From: Ramlibacter sp.
GTDB lineage: Bacteria > Pseudomonadota > Gammaproteobacteria > Burkholderiales > Burkholderiaceae_C
Direction: 5' to 3'
Assembly (NCBI GenBank): GCA_025351615.1
Contig: JANXVP010000008.1
Location: 1-6,843 of the forward strand
Length of the DNA: 6,843 bases
The position numbers and the translations under genes are program-made. The notes below the pieces were generated by a model, which had not been told where the DNA came from, did no database searches, and saw nothing but the letters and a program-made list of their open reading frames with translations. Positions within the stretch are counted from its first letter, which is position 1. The number at the start of each line of letters is the position of its first letter. Shown here piece after piece: positions 1 to 6,079 of the stretch.

Positions 1-2
1 TG

Positions 3-350
3 ACGCGCGAAGGCGACCCCGGCGATTCCTTCTTCCTCATCCTGGAGGGCAAGGTGACCGTCACCCGCAATGCATGGAAGCTGACCACGCTGCCAGCCGG
101 CGTCACGCTGGGCGAGATGACGTACCTCAATCCTGGCACCATGACCCGCAGCGCCACGGCGATCGCCGCCACGGACGTGCTGGCGCTGGAGATCCGCAAC
201 GAGGCGCTGCAGAATGCGTCGGAAGAGTTGCAGACCCGCTTCGACAAGGCCTTCATCAAGCTGCTGGTCAGGCGGCTGGCCGACACCACGGCGCAGGTTG
301 GCGCATGGGACATCCTGTCTGATCCGGAGCTGCCCGACGCACCGCATTGA
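3..350 (+). CDS. Cyclic-nucleotide-binding domain protein, C-terminal fragment
   Basis: Partial gene: the frame is open to the left edge and ends at TGA 348-350, leaving 115 residues. The fragment holds most of a cNMP-binding beta-roll. A GDSFFLILEGKVTV stretch near the start matches the conserved Gly-Asp and Gly turns of the roll. A phosphate-binding cassette follows, reading LGEMTYLNPG then TRSATAIA, and contains the Glu (ribose contact) and Arg (phosphate contact) expected of a domain that can bind cAMP or cGMP. After it comes a helical tail rich in Leu, Arg and Ala (SEELQTRFDKAFIKLLVRRLA). No helix-turn-helix follows, so it is probably not a CRP/FNR regulator. A sensor fused to an upstream kinase or other effector is possible, but that part lies outside the window. 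It converges on the PrpD-1 gene, with 61 bp between the stop codons, and so is not in the same operon. Confidence 0.82.
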   Translation, partial: TREGDPGDSFFLILEGKVTVTRNAWKLTTLPAGVTLGEMTYLNPGTMTRSATAIAATDVLALEIRNEALQNASEELQTRFDKAFIKLLVRRLADTTAQVGAWDILSDPELPDAPH

Positions 351-391
351 CGGCTGGCCGTGCGCGCGACCGACTCGCCATCACCCTTGAC

Positions 392-417
392 GCCTGAGCC
401 GCGGCGATGCCTCAGGC
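392..417. terminator. Inverted repeat between convergent genes, possible bidirectional terminator
   Basis: A perfect 7-bp inverted repeat (GCCTGAG at 392-398, CTCAGGC at 411-417) encloses a 12-base GC-rich loop. It lies 41 bp after the stop of the plus-strand gene, and one arm overlaps the TGA stop of PrpD-1. The position between converging genes suits a transcription end for both. No T-run follows on either strand, so a classical intrinsic terminator is not supported. It may only slow polymerase or protect a 3' end, or it may be chance in GC-rich DNA. Confidence 0.3.
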
Positions 418-1785
418 CGGCACCGCCAGCCCCACCAGCGCACGGACGTCCGCCGCGTCCCCCAGCTTCCAGCAGGCGCCGAGCAGGCGCGCCGTCGGTG
501 CGACGCCGAGGATCGGGTCGGACAGACCGTGGAATTTTCCTTCCAGCAAGGTGTCGGTCATCGGGTTTTCCAGCGACCCGATCGCATGCTCCACGAACAC
601 GTGGACGCGGCGGCCGTCGGTGAGCACCGCTGTCACGTCGGCGCTGGCTTCGTCGATCGAGTTGTCGACCGTGGCGACGACCTTGCGGCGCAGCGCCACC
701 ATGTCCGGACGGTTCACCACCTTGTCGGAGAATTCGTCCTCGCCCGCGCGGCCGAAGCTCAGGCCGGCGGCGCAGCCGTGGTATACGCTGAACTTGGCCT
801 GCAGGCCGTCGCCCGGCTCCTTCTTGCCGGTGAGCTCCAGCACCAGCGAGTGCACCTTGAGTTCGATCCGCTCGACCTGCTCCGGCCGGACGCCCTGTTC
901 GCGCAATTGCACGCAGGCATCGATGCTGGGGTGGATGACGATGCCGCAGGCAAAGGGCTTGTAGCTGTTGAACGATATCTCGAAGCGCTGTCCCAGCTCG
1001 CCGGTGATCTGTGTCCAGTCGTTCTTGGTCGACACCGTCTGGGCGTAACCGCGCGGCGCCTCCAGCGCCTTCGGGCTGGCGGTGTAGCCGTGGCTGGCCA
1101 TCAGCGCCGACATCAGGCCGGCACGGGCGGCGCCGCCCGGATGAAACGGCTTGGTCATGGTGCCGAACTGCTCGCGCATGCCGACCGGCTGCGACGCCGC
1201 GATGCCAAGTGCCATCTGCGTCTTCTGCGCATCGAGCTTGAGCAGCCGCGCGCATGCGGCCGCCGCGCCAAGCATGCCGGTGGACCCGGTGATGTGCCAG
1301 CCGCGGTCGTAATGTTCGGGGTACATCATGTTGCCGACGCGACAGGACACGTCGATGCCCAGCACCAGGGCATCGATCACGTCGCGTCCCGACGCGCCCT
1401 GGGTCTCGGCCAGCGCCAGCACCGCAGAGGCCACCGGTCCGGCCGGATGGATGATGGTCTTCAGGTGCGTGTCGTCGTAATCGAAGGTGTGCGAGGTGAT
1501 GCCGTTGACCAGTGCGGCGCTCGCCATGTCGAGGCGGTCCTTGCGGCCGAGTACGGTCGCCTGCGGCGCCGGCTCGAGCATGCGGACGGCGCCGAGTGCG
1601 GCGGCGGCGGCCTCGTGTTTCGCCGCGCCGACGGCGCAGCCGACCCAGTTCAGGAAGGTGCGGTGCGCCTCGTGATCGACCGCGTCGCTCCAGCCGCGGG
1701 AGGGATGGGTGGCGACGAACTGCGCGAGGATCTGCGTGATCGGCGGAGCGTTGTGGTCGGCGGCGACCTGGGTATTGCGGGCCAT
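412..1785 (-). CDS. MmgE/PrpD family protein (PrpD-1), second gene of the Bug-1 cassette
   Basis: This 457-residue protein has the usual length of the MmgE/PrpD family, which includes 2-methylcitrate dehydratase and cis-aconitate decarboxylase. It is probably cytoplasmic, with no signal peptide. Motifs in order: NWVGCAVG (46-53); SHTFDYDDTH with HPAGP (98-117), the Asp/His-rich active-site stretch; GWHITG (162-167); MTKPFHPGGAA (210-220); and YKPFACGIVIHP (275-286), with Lys212 and Lys276 in typical places. The reaction is probably loss of water or CO2 from, or isomerisation of, a di- or tricarboxylate; the substrate is unknown. I chose ATG 1785 because it gives 457 residues and a gap-free alignment with PrpD-2 from the start. 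A TTG at 1824 would add 13 residues and reduce the gap after Bug-1 from 46 to 7 bp; neither start has a clear Shine-Dalgarno sequence. It probably shares a transcript with Bug-1. Confidence 0.92.
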   Translation of the reverse strand: MARNTQVAADHNAPPITQILAQFVATHPSRGWSDAVDHEAHRTFLNWVGCAVGAAKHEAAAAALGAVRMLEPAPQATVLGRKDRLDMASAALVNGITSHTFDYDDTHLKTIIHPAGPVASAVLALAETQGASGRDVIDALVLGIDVSCRVGNMMYPEHYDRGWHITGSTGMLGAAAACARLLKLDAQKTQMALGIAASQPVGMREQFGTMTKPFHPGGAARAGLMSALMASHGYTASPKALEAPRGYAQTVSTKNDWTQITGELGQRFEISFNSYKPFACGIVIHPSIDACVQLREQGVRPEQVERIELKVHSLVLELTGKKEPGDGLQAKFSVYHGCAAGLSFGRAGEDEFSDKVVNRPDMVALRRKVVATVDNSIDEASADVTAVLTDGRRVHVFVEHAIGSLENPMTDTLLEGKFHGLSDPILGVAPTARLLGACWKLGDAADVRALVGLAVPA

Positions 1786-1831
1786 GGCGGGAACAGTCTG
1801 GATGAAAGAAAGGTGGCTGGACAACCGGGGA

Positions 1832-2830
1832 TCAGCTGTCGAGATGGATGTTGCGGGCCTTGGCGAGCCGGGTCCAGCGCGCGATGTCCCGCTGGATGAA
1901 GTCGCCGAACCGCTCCGGGCTCATCACCATCGGCTCGATCGCTTCGACCGACAGCTTGTCGCGCAGGTCCGGCGCCTTCAGCACGGCGCCAAGGGTTTCG
2001 TTGAGCTGGCGCACGACTGGCACAGGGATGCCGGCCGGCCCGACCACGCCGTACCACTGCTGCGCGTCGAACCCCTTGAAGCCCGATTCGTCGAGCGTGG
2101 GAACGTCCCTGAACTGAGGATGGCGCTGCAGTCCCGTGACGGCCAGCGGACGCACCCTGCCCGACCGGATGTGCGGGACCGCGGCGGCCAGACCGGGGAA
2201 CATCGCCTGGGTCTGGCCCCCGATCAGGTCGGTGAAGGCCAGGGAGATGCCGCGGTAGGGGATGTGGACCATGTACGAGTTGATCTGCTGCTTGAACAGT
2301 TCCATGGTCAGGTGGGTGAGCGAGCCCTGGCCGGCCGAGCCGTAGCTGACGCGGCCCGGATTCTTCTTCAGGTAGGCGACGAATTCCGCCACCGTGGTGA
2401 CCGGCAGCGACGAATTGACGACCAGCACGTTGGGCGTCGCACCGATCATGCCGATCGGCGTGAAGTCGCGCACCGGATCATAGGGAAGCTTGCGGGTGGC
2501 CGGGCTGGTGCCGTGGGTCGCGACATAGCCCTGCATCAGCGTGTAGCCGTCCGGCGCCGCATGCGCCGTGTTCTGGCTGGCGATGACGCCCCCGCCACCG
2601 CCCTGGTTGTCGACGATGAAGGTCTGGCCGAGCAGCTTGCCCCAGCGCTCGGTCACTGTCCGGCCGACCATGTCGCTGCCGCCGCCGGCCGCCACCGGCA
2701 CGATGTAGCGAATCGGCTTGCTTGGAAACCCCCCTGGCGCCGCTCCGGGCGCCGGTGCCGGCTGGGCGTGCAGCAGCGCCGGGGCGAGTGCCAAGCTGGG
2801 GACTGCACAAAGCAGCGCACGTCGTCTCAT
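1832..2830 (-). CDS. Bug family tripartite tricarboxylate transporter substrate-binding protein (Bug-1)
   Basis: A 332-residue periplasmic solute receptor of the Bug/TctC family, which captures carboxylates and other small anions. Residues 1-23 form a signal peptide: an Arg-rich start (MRRRALL), a hydrophobic core and a likely cut after HA. Family marks are KPIRYIVP (38-45), Asp53 after a Gly-rich loop, AAPDGYT (91-97), LPYDPVRDF (115-123), GSLTHL near 169-174 and HIPYRG (189-194). ATG 2830 is supported by AGGAG 10 bp upstream and by the signal peptide; the reading frame runs further upstream but without signal-like sequence. Bug-1 is less typical than Bug-2: where the family usually has VENRP followed by a short Gly-containing stretch, it has VDNQGGGGG (73-81). 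No TctA or TctB gene is near, so it must use a permease encoded elsewhere or act as a sensor subunit. The paired enzyme PrpD-1 follows directly. Confidence 0.93.
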   Translation of the reverse strand: MRRRALLCAVPSLALAPALLHAQPAPAPGAAPGGFPSKPIRYIVPVAAGGGSDMVGRTVTERWGKLLGQTFIVDNQGGGGGVIASQNTAHAAPDGYTLMQGYVATHGTSPATRKLPYDPVRDFTPIGMIGATPNVLVVNSSLPVTTVAEFVAYLKKNPGRVSYGSAGQGSLTHLTMELFKQQINSYMVHIPYRGISLAFTDLIGGQTQAMFPGLAAAVPHIRSGRVRPLAVTGLQRHPQFRDVPTLDESGFKGFDAQQWYGVVGPAGIPVPVVRQLNETLGAVLKAPDLRDKLSVEAIEPMVMSPERFGDFIQRDIARWTRLAKARNIHLDS

Positions 2831-2840
2831 GGTCCAAATT

Positions 2841-2868
2841 CTCCTGGTTGAGCCCTGCATTGTCGCCA
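2841..2868 (-). promoter_or_regulatory. Bug-1 leader: conserved 12-bp block and Shine-Dalgarno sequence
   Basis: On the minus strand the block TGGCGACAATGC (2868-2857) is followed 11 bp later by AGGAG (2845-2841), 10 bp before the Bug-1 ATG. The same 12-mer and the sequence CCAGGAGAAT recur before Bug-2. The block contains GACAAT, which resembles a -10 element, but I found no convincing -35 at 17 bp. A promoter, an operator or a leftover of the cassette duplication would each explain it. The Shine-Dalgarno assignment is secure; the role of the 12-mer is not. Confidence 0.5.
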
Positions 2869-2890
2869 TTTGCAAGAGCCGCGCCGAGCC

Positions 2891-2919
2891 GGAACAACGG
2901 AACGCCACCACGTGTGGCG
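2891..2919 (-). terminator. Hairpin with T-rich tail after PrpD-2, possible terminator or attenuator
   Basis: A perfect 6-bp stem (CGCCAC at 2903-2908, GTGGCG at 2914-2919) with a 5-base loop lies 33 bp past the PrpD-2 stop. Read on the minus strand it is followed by TTCCGTTGTTCC (2902-2891), a T-rich but interrupted tail. The position, between the end of one cassette and the leader of the next, suits a partial terminator dividing two transcription units. The short stem and broken T-run argue for weak or partial termination. Confidence 0.4.
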
Positions 2920-2951
2920 AAGACGGCGCGATTGAAACCAGCCTTGCGGTC

Positions 2952-4325
2952 TCAGTGCAGCGCGCAAACCGCAGCGCACTCCCGCACATCGCCGAGCGTG
3001 TCGATGCGCCGCAGACAGGACAGCGCTTGCTCCGTGCGCTCGGTGCCGAGCACCAGTTCGCACTGGTCAGTGAACTTCCGGTCGAGCTGGTCGTCGGACA
3101 AGGGCCGCTCCCTGCTGCCGATGCAGTGGTCCACGACAACAGCCCGCTGGACGCCGTCCCGCAACGTCACTGTGACCTGAGCCGCATCCATCGCGAGGCC
3201 GGGGTCGATGTGGGCGCGAACCCGCTCGCGCAGCGCGGTCACCTGGGCGTCGGCCACCCGGCCGTCCGCGAATTGGGCTTCGCCACCGGCTCCGTCGATC
3301 AGCGCGATTGCCGCCGAATGGAACACGCTGAATTTTCCTTCCAGTCCCGAGCGTGGCGCCGTCTTTCCCGTCAGCTCGAGGACCAGCGGATGCACCTTCA
3401 GGTCGATCCGTTCCACATCCGCGGCGCGGACTCCGGCCTCGCGCAAGCGAATACAGCCGTCAATCACCGGATGGATCACGAGGCCGCACGCAAAGGGCTT
3501 GTAGGTGTTGCCTAGCAACTCGTAGCGCTGGCCCAGGCCTTCGACGCATTTCGCGATGTCGACCGAGGTCGATAGCACATGCGCGAAGCCCCGCCGGCCC
3601 TCGATGGCGGTCTCGGCACTGGTGAATCCGGCCTGCGCGAACAGCGCCGCCGCCAGGCCGTTCTGCGCGGCCCGGCCTGGATGCAGGCTTTTCGCCATGC
3701 TGCCGAACATCTCGCGCAGTCCTGCCGCCTGGGTTGCGGCCAGGCCAAGCGCCCACACCGTTCGCTGTTCGTCCAGCCCGAGCAGCCGCGCACAGGCCGC
3801 AGCGGCGCCGAAGACCCCGGCGGTGGCCGTGATGTGCCAGCCGATGTCATAGTGCGCCGGCAGCACAGCGCGCGCCACCCGGCACTCCACCTCGACGCCG
3901 GTGACGAACGCGTTGACCAGTTCGGGACCCGACGCGGTCCGATGCTCCGCGAGCGCGAACAGGGCAGACGCCACCGGCCCGCTCGGGTGCACCAGGGTGT
4001 CGGGATGGGTGTCGTCGAAATCCAGGACGTGCGACGAAATGCCGTTGACCAGCGCTGCGTTCAGGATGTCGGTGCGTTCGCGCCGCCCGAGCAGAGTCGC
4101 CTGCGCATTGCCTGCAAAGGGCCGCATCGCGCTCCACGCGTTTTCCACTGTCTGGTGCGCGCTCGCCCCGATGGCGCAGCCGGCCCAGTTGACGATCGCC
4201 CTGGCGGCCTCGTGAACGACAGCGGCGGGAAGCTGGTCGTAACGGCTGGCGACGCCATAACGCGCGAGGGCGCGGGTCGCGGCGACGGCCTCCTTGTCCG
4301 TGACCGGCTCAGTCAACCCGGGCAC
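2952..4325 (-). CDS. MmgE/PrpD family protein (PrpD-2), second gene of the Bug-2 cassette
   Basis: A 457-residue paralogue of PrpD-1, probably a cytoplasmic dehydratase, decarboxylase or isomerase of a di- or tricarboxylate. Motifs lie at the same residue numbers as in PrpD-1: NWAGCAIG (46-53), SHVLDFDDTH with HPSGP (98-117), GWHITA (162-167), MAKSLHPGRAA (210-220) and YKPFACGLVIHP (275-286). In residues 81-120, 25 of 40 positions are identical by eye. Differences next to conserved residues (TKPFHPGG versus AKSLHPGR, and WHITG versus WHITA) hint at another substrate. The start is GTG 4325, inside the last codons of Bug-2 (17-bp overlap), which implies translational coupling. A TTG three codons further in is possible. 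There is no clear Shine-Dalgarno sequence, as expected if ribosomes re-initiate after Bug-2. Confidence 0.92.
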   Translation of the reverse strand: MPGLTEPVTDKEAVAATRALARYGVASRYDQLPAAVVHEAARAIVNWAGCAIGASAHQTVENAWSAMRPFAGNAQATLLGRRERTDILNAALVNGISSHVLDFDDTHPDTLVHPSGPVASALFALAEHRTASGPELVNAFVTGVEVECRVARAVLPAHYDIGWHITATAGVFGAAAACARLLGLDEQRTVWALGLAATQAAGLREMFGSMAKSLHPGRAAQNGLAAALFAQAGFTSAETAIEGRRGFAHVLSTSVDIAKCVEGLGQRYELLGNTYKPFACGLVIHPVIDGCIRLREAGVRAADVERIDLKVHPLVLELTGKTAPRSGLEGKFSVFHSAAIALIDGAGGEAQFADGRVADAQVTALRERVRAHIDPGLAMDAAQVTVTLRDGVQRAVVVDHCIGSRERPLSDDQLDRKFTDQCELVLGTERTEQALSCLRRIDTLGDVRECAAVCALH

Positions 4326-5304
4326 CCGTCTGCTTGACCAGCTTGCCCCAATGCCCGATCTCGCTGCGAATCAGGGCCGAAAAAGCTTCCGGTGTTCCGC
4401 CTGCAAGCTCGAAGCCGCCCTGCGTGGTCAGCCGGTCCCGCACCTCCGGAATCGTGATCAGCCGGCGCAGTTCCTGGTTTAGCCTGTCGATGATCGGACG
4501 CGGCGTCCCGGCCGGCGCCACCACCCCGAACCAGGCCTGGAACGCGTAACCCGGAACGCCCGCTTCGGCCACCGTGGGCAAACCCGGTTCCGCGGCGAGT
4601 CGCTTGCCCGACGCAGTTGCGAGCGCCCGAAGTTTTCCGGCCTTGACCAGTTCCCGGGACGACAGCAGGTTGACGAACATCAGCGAGGTGTCGCCGCTCA
4701 CCACGCTGTTGAGCGCACCGGCGCTGCCCTTGTAAGGAATGTGCACGAGATGGATACCGGCCTGGGTCTTGAATAACTCGGTGGCGAGGTGGACCGCACT
4801 GCCGTTGCCGATCGATGCGTAGTTGATCTGGCCGGGCCGGCTCTTCGCCAGCGCCAGCAGTTCGGCGACGTTGGTTGCCGCAAAGGCCGGATTGACGACC
4901 AGGATGAAAGGCAGGTTGGCGATCAGCGTGACCGGCGCCAGATCGCGCACCGGGTCGTACGGCAATTTCGGATACAGCGCGGGATTGAGTGCCAGCGGCC
5001 CGGTGTCGGCGATGCCGATGGTGTAGCCGTCGGGCGCCGCCTTGGCGATGGCATCGACACCGACGATGGCGCCGGCGCTGGGGCGGTTTTCCACCAGCAC
5101 CGGCTGGCCCCAGGACTCAGTCAGTTTCTGGCCCAGGATGCGCGCGACGATGTCGGTCCCGGAGCCGGGCGGATAGGGGACGATGAAGTGGATCGGCCTG
5201 TTCGGGAAGCCGCCCGCGGCAATGGCGGGGACGGGCTGGGCGCGCAGGAGCGGGGGGACGAGGGCAAAAGCGGGGGCGGCGAAAAGCAGCGCGCGGCGTC
5301 TCAT
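4309..5304 (-). CDS. Bug family tripartite tricarboxylate transporter substrate-binding protein (Bug-2)
   Basis: A 331-residue periplasmic receptor and a textbook Bug/TctC member. A signal peptide at 1-22 (MRRRALLF, hydrophobic core, likely cut after RA) is followed by RPIHFIVPYPPGSGTDIVAR (36-55), the first ligand-binding loop with its conserved Asp51. Then come VENRPSAGA (71-79), AAPDGYT (89-95), LPYDPVRDL (114-122), NGSAVHLATELFK (167-179), HIPYKG (188-193) and LNQELRR near the C-terminus. ATG 5304 is well supported by AGGAG 8 bp upstream. Receptors of this family bind citrate, other carboxylates or amides; the ligand cannot be read from the sequence. It overlaps PrpD-2, so captured ligand and enzyme substrate are probably related. 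No TctA/TctB partner is in the window. Its 84-bp upstream spacer carries its own leader, so it may be transcribed independently of the cytochrome gene. Confidence 0.94.
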   Translation of the reverse strand: MRRRALLFAAPAFALVPPLLRAQPVPAIAAGGFPNRPIHFIVPYPPGSGTDIVARILGQKLTESWGQPVLVENRPSAGAIVGVDAIAKAAPDGYTIGIADTGPLALNPALYPKLPYDPVRDLAPVTLIANLPFILVVNPAFAATNVAELLALAKSRPGQINYASIGNGSAVHLATELFKTQAGIHLVHIPYKGSAGALNSVVSGDTSLMFVNLLSSRELVKAGKLRALATASGKRLAAEPGLPTVAEAGVPGYAFQAWFGVVAPAGTPRPIIDRLNQELRRLITIPEVRDRLTTQGGFELAGGTPEAFSALIRSEIGHWGKLVKQTGARVD

Positions 5305-5312
5305 CGGACATT

Positions 5313-5341
5313 CTCCTGGGAACGACCCCGCATTGTCGCCA
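5313..5341 (-). promoter_or_regulatory. Bug-2 leader: conserved 12-bp block and Shine-Dalgarno sequence
   Basis: The minus strand reads TGGCGACAATGC (5341-5330), then 12 bp, then AGGAG (5317-5313), 8 bp before the Bug-2 ATG. The 12-mer is identical to that upstream of Bug-1, while the bases between the two blocks differ. The layout fits a short leader with the promoter or regulator site within 30 bp of the Shine-Dalgarno sequence. I could not place a -35 element. Confidence 0.5.
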
Positions 5342-5388
5342 ATTGCCGGCAGGCCATGCTTCGGTGCCGTCCCGCAGCGAGCGCTGGG

Positions 5389-6075
5389 CTACTTTCCCGT
5401 CAAGTTCGCGACGTAGTAGGCCAGCAAGGCCAGGTCGTCCGGCGGCACTTGACTCAACGCCTCGGTCATCGCGCGCGTGTATCCCGGCCGGTCGCCGGAT
5501 TTGAAGCCCTGCAGCGTACCGCGCACGTAATCCTCCTTCTGGCCACCGATGCGCGGCACACCCTGGCCCCCGGCCAGATCGGTGCCGTGGCAGAAGACGC
5601 ATTTGTATTCTTTGGCGAGAACTTCAGCCTTGTTCATGCGCGCACTGTCAAGCGGGGCGGCGGGGAGCGGCGCCGCCACCGGCGGCAGCGTGCCGATGAA
5701 GTCGGAGAACCCCCGCAGGTCGGTGTCCGTCATCTGCTTCGCCACCGCGATCATCGCTTCGTTTTTGCGCCGCCCTTCGCGGAACAGAAACAGCTGCGTG
5801 ATCGCATAAAGAGAATGCTGGCCCGCCAGCACCGGTGTTCCGGGCATGTCGCTGCGGCCGTCGACGCCGTGGCAGGCCGCGCAGACCGTGCGGAAGCGCT
5901 CGGCGTAGATGGCAGCGCCGGCAGCACTCGCAGCACTCGCAGAGCTAGCGGCGCTAGAGGTCGAGGCAGCGCCCGCGCTAGCGGCGGCCTTCTTGGTCTG
6001 CGCACAGACCGGCGAGGCCGCCGCTACGGCGAGCGACACGATTGCGGCAGCCGCCGCGAAGTGCCGCCACGTCAT
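5389..6075 (-). CDS. Di-heme c-type cytochrome, periplasmic electron carrier
   Basis: A 228-residue exported cytochrome. Residues 1-26 are a signal peptide (MTWRHFAAAAAIVSLAVAAA, cut near CAQ). An Ala/Ser-only linker (about 30-55) leads to two cytochrome c domains. The heme-attachment motifs are CAACH (65-69) and CVFCH (159-163). Met108 or Met115 and Met203 are candidate sixth ligands. The two-domain layout and size resemble the cytochrome c4 family, although an alcohol-dehydrogenase-type cytochrome is possible. Its ATG lies 4 bp after the stop of the upstream dehydrogenase, so the two are almost certainly co-transcribed and it probably accepts that enzyme's electrons. The frame extends 24 codons further upstream, into the dehydrogenase gene, but ATG 6075 places the signal peptide at the N-terminus. 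Confidence 0.9.
   Translation of the reverse strand: MTWRHFAAAAAIVSLAVAAASPVCAQTKKAAASAGAASTSSAASSASAASAAGAAIYAERFRTVCAACHGVDGRSDMPGTPVLAGQHSLYAITQLFLFREGRRKNEAMIAVAKQMTDTDLRGFSDFIGTLPPVAAPLPAAPLDSARMNKAEVLAKEYKCVFCHGTDLAGGQGVPRIGGQKEDYVRGTLQGFKSGDRPGYTRAMTEALSQVPPDDLALLAYYVANLTGK
5922..5990 (-). repeat. Low-complexity Ala/Ser-coding repeat tract in the cytochrome gene
   Basis: The DNA coding for the Ala/Ser linker of the cytochrome contains degenerate 9-bp units; on the plus strand gcagcactc occurs twice in tandem, followed by the related units gcagagcta and gcggcgcta. Nine-base units preserve the reading frame, so slippage would lengthen or shorten the linker by three residues without breaking the protein. 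The linker probably acts as a flexible spacer between the signal peptide and the first heme domain. Confidence 0.55.
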
Positions 6076-6079
6076 CACG

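Noticed and set aside
529..1899. A 456-codon plus-strand open frame antisense to PrpD-1
   Set aside because: It mirrors the PrpD-1 reading frame in high-GC DNA, has Arg/Gly/His-rich shadow composition and no recognisable domain, and the opposite strand carries a clear conserved enzyme.
1709..2851. A 380-codon plus-strand open frame antisense to Bug-1
   Set aside because: Same shadow character; Bug-1 on the other strand has a signal peptide, a Shine-Dalgarno sequence and family motifs.
2831..3139. N-terminal extension of Bug-1 to base 3139
   Set aside because: The extension overlaps the end of PrpD-2 and would bury the signal peptide inside the protein; ATG 2830 with AGGAG upstream is the natural start.
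412..4325. Naming the PrpD genes prpD or calling a methylcitrate pathway
   Set aside because: No prpB, prpC or acnD-like gene is present, and the family covers several reactions; only the family level is supported.
5373..5389. Inverted repeat CAGC-GAGC-GCTG just after the cytochrome stop as a terminator
   Set aside because: Only 4 clean base pairs plus a bulge and no T-run on the minus strand; expected by chance in GC-rich spacer.
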